From an uncultured Coprococcus sp. (GTDB taxonomy: Bacteria > Bacillota_A > Clostridia > Lachnospirales > Lachnospiraceae), in NCBI GenBank assembly GCA_900767685.1, contig CAAGAB010000190.1, positions 1 to 9,100 on the forward strand: DNA of 9,100 nucleotides, read 5' to 3'. This document shows, piece by piece, positions 1 to 5,296 of this stretch. Made by a program: the position numbers and the translations under genes. The notes beneath the pieces were generated by a model. It saw only the letters and a program-made list of their open reading frames with translations, searched no databases and was not told the origin of the DNA. Each line of letters starts with the position of its first letter. The stretch's first letter is position 1.

Positions 1-119
1 GCGTCAAGTGCAATAGTGACTTGAACGGAGAGAAAGTCTGGAGCGCCTTGAGACGCTGTCCGGTGTTAAGGGCTTATAGCCAGCACGTCGAGCCACCCCT
101 TTTAGGGGTGGCGGCGACT
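1..119 (+). repeat. Left copy of 119-bp terminal inverted repeat, structured element end
   Basis: Bases 1-119 are the exact reverse complement of 8982-9100; identity stops at base 120 (A here, T in the other copy). The sequence contains several hairpins. TCAAGT (4-9) pairs with ACTTGA (19-24), AGCG (42-45) with CGCT (54-57), and GGCT (71-74) with AGCC (78-81). The strongest is at 87-118: GTCG and GCCACCCC pair with GGGGTGGC and CGAC, with a small bulge at A91/GG113-114. It abuts the stop codon of the HD hydrolase gene. It is probably the end of a multicopy mobile element lying mostly outside the window. A hairpin close to the boundary and variable flanking DNA would suit the right end of an IS200/IS605-type element with the 3' part of a TnpB guide (omega) RNA, but no transposase domain is visible, so this is a guess. 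The plus-strand frame starting at base 3 stays open through the repeat to a stop at 150-152, with no recognisable domain. Confidence 0.85.
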
Positions 120-720
120 ATATTTTCAGCTTTAATTCTCTTTGTACCGTAAGTATCTGCTCCTCTATCATGTCCGCCAGCATACTTATCTTATCATTAT
201 ACGGACTATCTATTCTCTTCATCGCCTCATGCAGTGGGTTAAGTATGTCCTTATAGGACTGCTTTATCTTCTTCTGTATCCAGTTTGTATCAGGCATATA
301 TGAGATGGTTCTCAAGTTGTGAAGTCGGTCTGCCAGCTTTACAAGTATGGTCTTGTCCGTACCGTTTGCAAATAATCTCCTTGCATACACAGAAAATGGC
401 TCGCCTTCTATTCTAGTGAGCAGCCTCACATGCTCACGGATCTCAGATCCAAATGCTTTTTCTATATCTTCCAAAGTGCACGATGTATCTTCCACCGTAT
501 CATGAAGGAGTGCAGTCACAAGGATTTCCTCGTCTTCTATCTGGCACTCATCTTTCAATATGTTATACACCCCTAGAATATGCTCGTCATAATAAGGAAC
601 AAATCCGCCTTTTCCCCGGCGATTCTGCCCTTCATGATACATCTTTGCCATATTCTTTGCTCTCTGAACGGTATCTGTCACATCCATATTATTTGCTGCC
701 TTATCTGCAATCTCTGTCAT
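118..720 (-). CDS. Single-domain HD hydrolase of the RelA/SpoT class (putative small alarmone hydrolase)
   Basis: The protein is about 200 residues and is one HD-type metal hydrolase domain. With the ATG at 720 as start, the family signatures are H47 in a DEHI segment, H73-D74 in ALLHDTVEDT with E77 and D78, and D131 in KLADRLHNLRT. These correspond to the metal ligands and catalytic acidic pair of the (p)ppGpp hydrolase domain of RelA/SpoT enzymes. No synthetase, TGS or ACT domain follows, so the length fits stand-alone alarmone hydrolases that remove the 3' pyrophosphate of (p)ppGpp. The substrate is inferred, and related HD enzymes act on other nucleotides. The frame is open back to a TTG at 735, directly after an in-frame stop (744-742). 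I prefer ATG 720 because a G-rich ribosome-site-like stretch lies about 9 bases upstream, while the AAGG before TTG 735 has no spacing. The TAG stop (120-118) takes two bases from the flanking repeat. It is transcribed divergently from tex. Confidence 0.85.
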   Translation of the reverse strand: MTEIADKAANNMDVTDTVQRAKNMAKMYHEGQNRRGKGGFVPYYDEHILGVYNILKDECQIEDEEILVTALLHDTVEDTSCTLEDIEKAFGSEIREHVRLLTRIEGEPFSVYARRLFANGTDKTILVKLADRLHNLRTISYMPDTNWIQKKIKQSYKDILNPLHEAMKRIDSPYNDKISMLADMIEEQILTVQRELKLKI

Positions 721-772
721 ATTCAGGATCCCCAACCTTGTTTATCATTTTCAGTAGTTCCCAACTAAGCAG

Positions 773-801
773 AGTATAACATAGCAGTCTTGAATATTCC
801 A
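773..801 (-). promoter_or_regulatory. Possible sigma-A promoter for the HD hydrolase gene
   Basis: Read on the minus strand, TATACT (778-773) is preceded by a 17-base spacer and TGGAAT (801-796). The -10 is good and the -35 is weak (three of six consensus bases). It lies back to back with the tex promoter, the two -35 boxes being adjacent. This is a pattern match only. Confidence 0.35.
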
Positions 802-818
802 CGTATTTTTTATATACT
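790..818 (+). promoter_or_regulatory. Sigma-A promoter for tex
   Basis: TTGAAT (790-795), a 17-base spacer and TATACT (813-818) give a good housekeeping promoter, predicting a start near base 825 and a leader of roughly 78 bases. A perfect TATAAT at 863-868 also occurs but has no convincing -35 box, so it is a second, weaker candidate. A strong ribosome site, AGGAG at 891-895, lies 7 bases before the ATG. Confidence 0.6.
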
Positions 819-902
819 TTACAGATGTGCCGCTATCATATTTTACTTTATGATGATATATTTATAATTTGGCACTAGACATTTGCACAAAGGAGTTTAT
901 AC

Positions 903-3050
903 ATGGATATAATCAAAAAAATCTCCGAGGAGATCGGATGCCGCACCTCACAGACTGAGGCGGCTGTAAAACTCATAGACGAAGGCAACACCATTCCTTT
1001 CATCGCCCGATACAGAAAAGAGGCAACTGGCGCACTCAATGACGAACAGCTCAGGACACTTCACGAGCGACTTACCTACCTGCGAAATCTTGAGGACAAA
1101 AAAGCTCAGGTTATCGCAAGCATTGATGAGCAGGGAAAACTTACTCCAGAGCTGCGTGCTGAGATAGAAGCAGCCGAAACCATGGTGCTGGTGGACGACC
1201 TGTACAGGCCTTACAGACCTAAGAGAAAGACCAGAGCCACAGTAGCAAAAGACAAGGGACTTGAGGGACTTGCAAATATAATATCACTTCAGATGACTTC
1301 CACTCCAATAGGGACGGAGGCTGAAAAGTATGTGTCAGCTGAAAAGGGCGTGGAGACCGTGGATGATGCCATCGCCGGAGCCATGGACATCATCGCCGAA
1401 AACATATCAGATACAGCAGACTACAGAACAAAGATCCGTGACCTCACAACTAAAAAAGGATTTATCAACACGGCCGCCAAGGATCCTGATGCTGAATCTG
1501 TATACGAAATGTATTACAATTTCTCCGCCCCGATATCCAAGATGACCGGATATCGCACACTTGCAGTAAACAGAGGCGAGAAAGAAAAATTCATAACCGT
1601 TAAGATCGAGGCTCCTGTGGACGAGATAATCTCTTACCTCAGAAAGAAGATCATCGTGAGGGATAACTCTGACACATCGGAGATTCTGGATAATGTCATA
1701 AACGACAGCTACTCCAGACTTATCGCACCTGCCATAGAGCGGGAGATCCGAAACACCCTCACTGAAAGTGCCGAGGATGGTGCCATAAAGGTATTCGCAT
1801 CCAATCTCCAGCAGCTGCTCATGCAGCCTCCTATCGCAGGTAAAACTGTACTTGGATGGGATCCGGCATTCAGAACCGGATGTAAGCTTGCAGTGGTGGA
1901 TCCAACCGGCAAGGTTCTTGACACTGTGGTCATATTTCCTACCGCCCCACAGAACAAGGTCGCCGAGGCAAAAAAGACTGTGAAAGCTCTCATCAAAAAG
2001 TACGGCATCTCTCTGATATCCGTTGGAAACGGAACAGCATCCAGAGAGTCTGAGATGGTGATCGCGGAGCTTATCAGCGAGCTGGACACGCCTGTCCAGT
2101 ACGTGATAACCAATGAAGCAGGAGCATCGGTATATTCCGCAAGTAAGCTTGCAACCGAGGAGTTTCCTAATTTTGATGTAGGGCAGAGAAGCGCCGCCTC
2201 CATCGCCAGACGAGTTCAGGATCCTCTCGCAGAGCTTGTAAAAATAGACCCAAAGGCTATAGGCGTCGGACAGTATCAGCATGACATGAATCAGAAAAAA
2301 CTCGCTGAGGCTCTTGATGCCGTTGTTGAAGATTCTGTAAACAAGGTCGGTGTCGACCTCAACACAGCCTCCGCCCCACTCATGGAACACATTTCAGGAA
2401 TCAACAAGACTCTTGCAAAGAATATCGTGGATTATAGAGAGGCAAATGGTCGTTTCACCACAAGAAAAGAACTTCTCAAGGTTGCAAAACTCGGTCCTAA
2501 GGCATTTGAACAGTGCGCAGGATTCATGAGGATCAGCGGCGGAAAGAATCCGCTTGATGCGACATCTGTCCATCCGGAAAGTTACGATATAGCCACCGCT
2601 CTTCTTGAACACCTCGGCTATAGCTCAGATGACATCTCAAAGGGAAACCTTAAGGAGCTTTCCAAAGCCGCAGGCAATGTCAAGAAGCTTGCTGAAGAAC
2701 TAGGAACAGGAATCATAACTCTCACAGACATTATCAAGGAGCTTGAGAAACCCGCCAGAGATCCGCGTGATGAGATGCCTAAACCTATCTTGAGGGGCGA
2801 TGTACTCGAGATGAAAGATCTCACCGAGGGAATGATCCTCAAGGGAACCGTCAGAAACGTTATTGATTTCGGCGCATTTGTGGATATCGGAGTACATCAG
2901 GACGGACTTGTACATATCTCTGAGATGTCCAACAAATTTATCAAACACCCTCTCGATGTCGTAAGTGTCGGAGATATAGTTCAGGTCAAAGTCATCGGCA
3001 TTGATCTGAACAAAAAGCGTATACAGTTATCCATGAAAGGAATAAATTAA
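903..3050 (+). CDS. tex: Tex family RNA-binding transcription accessory protein
   Basis: This 715-residue protein has the full Tex architecture at the usual family length. An N-terminal helical Tex region spans about 1-190. An RNase H-like YqgF domain starts near residue 316 with the motif GWDPAFRTG (D320) and runs to about 440. Helix-hairpin-helix repeats follow at about 479-545 (GVDLNTAS, ISGINKTLAKNI, KVAKLGPKAFEQCAGF). A C-terminal S1 domain spans about 643-712 (KGTVRNVIDFGAFVDIG, DGLVHISEMS, GDIVQVKVIGID). Tex proteins are cytoplasmic nucleic-acid-binding factors related to eukaryotic Spt6 and are thought to act on RNA polymerase or transcripts; the precise role in Clostridia is not fixed. 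The ATG at 903 has an AGGAG ribosome site 7 bases upstream. No intrinsic terminator is visible between its stop and the cotJ operon 40-60 bases downstream, so some read-through into cotJ is possible. Confidence 0.97.
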   Translation: MDIIKKISEEIGCRTSQTEAAVKLIDEGNTIPFIARYRKEATGALNDEQLRTLHERLTYLRNLEDKKAQVIASIDEQGKLTPELRAEIEAAETMVLVDDLYRPYRPKRKTRATVAKDKGLEGLANIISLQMTSTPIGTEAEKYVSAEKGVETVDDAIAGAMDIIAENISDTADYRTKIRDLTTKKGFINTAAKDPDAESVYEMYYNFSAPISKMTGYRTLAVNRGEKEKFITVKIEAPVDEIISYLRKKIIVRDNSDTSEILDNVINDSYSRLIAPAIEREIRNTLTESAEDGAIKVFASNLQQLLMQPPIAGKTVLGWDPAFRTGCKLAVVDPTGKVLDTVVIFPTAPQNKVAEAKKTVKALIKKYGISLISVGNGTASRESEMVIAELISELDTPVQYVITNEAGASVYSASKLATEEFPNFDVGQRSAASIARRVQDPLAELVKIDPKAIGVGQYQHDMNQKKLAEALDAVVEDSVNKVGVDLNTASAPLMEHISGINKTLAKNIVDYREANGRFTTRKELLKVAKLGPKAFEQCAGFMRISGGKNPLDATSVHPESYDIATALLEHLGYSSDDISKGNLKELSKAAGNVKKLAEELGTGIITLTDIIKELEKPARDPRDEMPKPILRGDVLEMKDLTEGMILKGTVRNVIDFGAFVDIGVHQDGLVHISEMSNKFIKHPLDVVSVGDIVQVKVIGIDLNKKRIQLSMKGIN

Positions 3051-3056
3051 GCTGTC

Positions 3057-3083
3057 ACACCGGCTCTCTCACAGCATACTCTA
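3057..3083 (+). promoter_or_regulatory. Mother-cell sigma (SigK/SigE-type) promoter for cotJABC
   Basis: The -10 sequence CATACTCTA (3075-3083), preceded by G, fits the SigK pattern CATAnnnTA and partly the SigE pattern CATACAnT. An AC dinucleotide at 3057-3058 sits 16 bases upstream, as expected for the minimal SigK -35. The predicted start near base 3090 is almost on the ATG at 3092, so translation from the downstream GTG at 3113 makes more sense. In Bacillus subtilis the cotJ operon is known to be transcribed in the mother cell under SigE. Which of the two factors acts here is an inference from a short motif. Confidence 0.5.
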
Positions 3084-3112
3084 TACAGAGAATGTTATAT
3101 CTGGAGGCTTTT

Positions 3113-3388
3113 GTGGAAGCAAACAGAAACTGCAGCCGTGGCAGCCATGGGCGCTGCTATTACAACAACCAGGGCACCACGGTCAAATACACCAATCAGG
3201 CTGGCGGATGCCGCCCTGCAAAAGATGAACCAAAACCATGCCCGGAGGATTCGAGAAGACGTCCTGTGGGCATGACTTATATTCCGGAACAACCATTTGA
3301 AAATCTCTATGACGCCAAGTGCGGTCTTCAGGAAGGCACCATGTTTAAGGATCTCAATCTCATATTCTGCGGCGTAAGGGGGAAATAG
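3113..3388 (+). CDS. cotJA: Spore coat protein CotJA
   Basis: A small protein of 91 residues from the preferred GTG start. Its C-terminal part carries the CotJA signature: MTYIPEQPFENLYDAKCGL, then EGTMFKDLNLIFCG (family pattern: a YIP/YVP-Q-W/F core, an aromatic-rich stretch, GT-F-L, then F-G). The N-terminal half is rich in Gly, Asn, Cys and basic residues. CotJA is a structural component of the spore coat assembled in the mother cell and works with CotJC. I chose GTG 3113 over ATG 3092 because GGAGG (3103-3107) lies 5 bases before the GTG, whereas ATG 3092 has no ribosome site and would nearly coincide with the predicted transcription start. If the ATG is used, seven residues are added. 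Only two bases separate its stop from cotJB, so it is the first gene of a coupled operon. Confidence 0.88.
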   Translation: MEANRNCSRGSHGRCYYNNQGTTVKYTNQAGGCRPAKDEPKPCPEDSRRRPVGMTYIPEQPFENLYDAKCGLQEGTMFKDLNLIFCGVRGK

Positions 3389-3390
3389 TC

Positions 3391-3654
3391 ATGAACAAAA
3401 TGAACAAGAAACAGCTCATGCGTTTTATAACTGAAGTATCTTTTGCCATGGACGACATCGCCCTCTACCTTGATCTGCACCCATCATGCAAACACGCACT
3501 ATCCAGCTATGAAAACTACCAGAGCATGAGGCAGCAGGCTGTGAAGGATTACATCAGTCTGTATGGTCCGCTCAACAAATATCAGGTAAACGATGATAAT
3601 TATTTCACATGGGTTAACGACCCATGGCCATGGGAAAGGGAGGGTAACTGCTGA
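3391..3654 (+). CDS. cotJB: Spore coat protein CotJB
   Basis: This 87-residue protein matches the CotJB family over its whole length. It has an amphipathic N-terminal helix (LMRFITEVSFAMDDIALYLD), the YLDLHP motif, a second helix with YENY and a basic stretch, then YGPL, and a tryptophan-rich end (WVNDPWPWE). CotJB is a coat or coat-assembly protein encoded between CotJA and the catalase CotJC in most spore formers that have this locus; its biochemical role is not known. The start is ATG 3391 behind an AAGGGGG ribosome site; a second in-frame ATG three codons later is possible. Its TGA stop shares a base with the ATG of cotJC (TGATG), which implies translational coupling. Confidence 0.93.
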   Translation: MNKMNKKQLMRFITEVSFAMDDIALYLDLHPSCKHALSSYENYQSMRQQAVKDYISLYGPLNKYQVNDDNYFTWVNDPWPWEREGNC

Positions 3655-4277
3655 TGTGGATTTATGAAAAAAGACTACAGTTTCCTGTTAATATAAAGGA
3701 GACAAATGCAAAACTTGCCCAGGATATAATCAGTCAGTACGGCGGTCCTGACGGCGAGCTGGGTGCATCCATGAGATATCTCTCGCAGAGATATTCAATG
3801 ACCGACAACAAGGTCAAGTCAGCACTCACAGACATCGGTACTGAGGAACTCGGCCACTTGGAGATGATCGGGTCCATCATACACCAGCTCACCCGAGATC
3901 TGAGCATGGAAGAGATAAAGGCATCCGGCTTTGATAAATACTATATCGATCATACTACAGGCATCTGGCCACAGGCCGCCGGCGGCATTCCATTCAATGC
4001 ATGTGAATTTCAGTGCAAAGGGGATCCTATAACAGATCTCTTCGAGGATATGGCTGCGGAGCAGAAGGCGCGATCAACCTACGACAACATCCTCCGTCTT
4101 TGCAAAGATCACCCGGATGTTGCTGAACCGATAAAATTCCTTAGAGAACGTGAGATTGTTCATTTTCAGCGTTTTGGTGAGTGTCTGGAAAACGTGAAGG
4201 ATAACCTTGATTTCAAGAATTTTTATGCCTTCAATCCTTCATTTGACACTAAGGCGCCATGTCTGAAGAACAGTTGA
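3654..4277 (+). CDS. cotJC: Spore coat manganese catalase-like protein CotJC
   Basis: This 207-residue protein belongs to the di-manganese catalase superfamily in its short, spore-coat form. The ferritin-like four-helix ligands are all present: E35 in GGPDGELGASMRYLSQRY, E65 and H68 in TEELGHLEM, E136 in EDMAAEQKARSTY, and H170 in REREIVHFQRFGE. The enzyme is therefore predicted to disproportionate hydrogen peroxide (known for manganese catalases), probably protecting the spore or supporting coat assembly. GIWPQAAGGIPFNA is typical of the CotJC/YjqC group. The gene overlaps cotJB by one base, with GGGAGGG upstream as ribosome site. The C-terminus is short, lacking the lid extension of longer manganese catalases, as is usual for CotJC. 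Its stop codon lies inside the -35 box of the next gene's promoter. Confidence 0.95.
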   Translation: MWIYEKRLQFPVNIKETNAKLAQDIISQYGGPDGELGASMRYLSQRYSMTDNKVKSALTDIGTEELGHLEMIGSIIHQLTRDLSMEEIKASGFDKYYIDHTTGIWPQAAGGIPFNACEFQCKGDPITDLFEDMAAEQKARSTYDNILRLCKDHPDVAEPIKFLREREIVHFQRFGECLENVKDNLDFKNFYAFNPSFDTKAPCLKNS

Positions 4278-4302
4278 AATAATGCCGGATCAATGCTAAA
4301 AT
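4274..4302 (+). promoter_or_regulatory. Sigma-A promoter for the EamA transporter gene
   Basis: TTGAAA (4274-4279), a 17-base spacer and TAAAAT (4297-4302) form a good housekeeping promoter. The cotJC stop codon TGA (4275-4277) is embedded in the -35 box. It gives the transporter expression independent of the sporulation operon, with a leader of about 25 bases and GAAGGAG (4319-4325) placed 7 bases before ATG 4333. An ATG at 4328 sits too close to that site and opens only a two-codon frame. Confidence 0.6.
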
Positions 4303-4332
4303 AATGGCACTTTTACTAGAAGGAGTAATGCT

Positions 4333-5280
4333 ATGACTAATACACAAACTGCTCATTCACAAAAATTCGGGATCATACTGGTGCTTTCATGCGGAATCAT
4401 GTGGGGAATCAGCGGAGTTTTGGGGCAATATATTTTTCAGGCATCTGATGTGAATTCAATCCAGTTATCCATCATTCGCCAGTTTATATCCGGTATAGTA
4501 TTACTCTTTATCTCTGCATTAAAAAAAGATAAAAAGGCTTTGTCCATATGGGCAAAGCCTAAAAGTGTTATATCTCTGATTTTTTTCTCCCTCACCGGAG
4601 TGATGGGCGTACAATTCACCTACTTTGCTTCAATCGAACATTCAAATGCAGCCACAGGCACAGTCATCCAGTTTACATATATCATTATGATCTTGCTATA
4701 CACTGCTATATTCATGCATAAAAAGCCCCAAAATTACGAGACCATATCCGTAATATGTGCATTTGCCGGAATTTTTCTGATTGCAACACACGGCAGACTT
4801 AATTCTCTTGCCATATCATTCCCAGCTCTTTTCTGGGGGCTTATATCTGCCGTTTGCTTTACTATATATTGTCTTTACCCGCAGAAATTGTACAATTCGT
4901 ATGGGCTTGTCAACGTTATAGGATGGGCTTCTCTATTCGCTTCCATCATCCTGTTACTTGTAACCAGGACGTTCTCCTTTCCTCATATGAACATACAGAT
5001 ACTCACAGCTTCCCTTGCAGTTGCGGTTGTCGGTTCACTCATTCCATTTACTATATACGGCATAGGAATCGGTATACTTGGCAGCGTCAAAGCGAGTCTG
5101 TTTGTCACAGTCGAACCTGTCACGAGTGCTCTTCTGACATGGCTGGTTCTCGGAACGAAATTTTCCGGCATGGATCTGGCTGGTTTTCTGCTTATACTCG
5201 GTTCAATTCAAATGGTAGCCATTCAGACATTCAGGAATGAAAAGAACATCATACAGGCGGAGCAGACTAGGCTGCCCTAA
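4333..5280 (+). CDS. DMT superfamily (EamA domain) membrane transporter
   Basis: The protein has 315 residues and about ten hydrophobic helices arranged as two EamA-type halves. The first half starts near residue 13 (GIILVLSCGIMWGISGVLGQ) and runs to about 152. The second runs from about 160 to 300 and includes PALFWGLISAVCFTIYCLYP and a helix ending SVKASLFVTVEPVTSALL, with the Glu-Pro pair characteristic of EamA proteins. A lysine-rich cytoplasmic loop (about residues 63-76) separates two early helices. The family exports or imports small metabolites, commonly amino acids or their relatives, across the inner membrane; the substrate cannot be told from sequence. It has its own promoter and is convergent with the downstream minus-strand gene, 16 bases away, with no terminator between. 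The lysine-rich loop is encoded by DNA that also forms a terminator-like hairpin on the opposite strand. Confidence 0.9.
   Translation: MTNTQTAHSQKFGIILVLSCGIMWGISGVLGQYIFQASDVNSIQLSIIRQFISGIVLLFISALKKDKKALSIWAKPKSVISLIFFSLTGVMGVQFTYFASIEHSNAATGTVIQFTYIIMILLYTAIFMHKKPQNYETISVICAFAGIFLIATHGRLNSLAISFPALFWGLISAVCFTIYCLYPQKLYNSYGLVNVIGWASLFASIILLLVTRTFSFPHMNIQILTASLAVAVVGSLIPFTIYGIGIGILGSVKASLFVTVEPVTSALLTWLVLGTKFSGMDLAGFLLILGSIQMVAIQTFRNEKNIIQAEQTRLP
4521..4560 (-). terminator. Terminator-like hairpin with U-tract, antisense inside the EamA gene
   Basis: AGGCTTTG (4535-4542) and CAAAGCCT (4553-4560) are perfect inverted arms of a 26-base near-palindrome. On the minus strand the hairpin is followed by five U, AUC and seven U (4535 down to 4521), the form of an intrinsic terminator. 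On the plus strand no U-run follows, so it should act only on antisense transcripts. It is the first terminator-like structure I see downstream of the convergent gene at 5297-7111. The A-run also encodes lysines, so chance is possible. Confidence 0.5.
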
Positions 5281-5296
5281 GCACCAATTATAATCT

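Noticed and set aside
87..118. Repeat hairpin as an ordinary intrinsic terminator shared by the flanking genes
   Set aside because: Read outward from either adjacent gene, the stem is followed by GTGCTGG and not a U-run. In the inward direction the left copy has a short T-rich flank (120-126) but the right copy does not.
1..119. Repeat as the 3' end of a group II intron
   Set aside because: The terminal hairpin lacks the catalytic triad, GNRA-type loop and bulge of domain V, and no domain VI branch-point layout is visible.
1407..2390. Long minus-strand open frame (327 codons) inside tex
   Set aside because: It lies wholly within the strongly supported tex coding region, has no recognisable domain and a Cys/Arg/Tyr-rich composition typical of antisense shadow frames.
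3051..3075. GCTGT/ACAGC inverted repeat after tex as its terminator
   Set aside because: It has a five-base stem, a long loop and no U-tract, and it overlaps the cotJ promoter elements.
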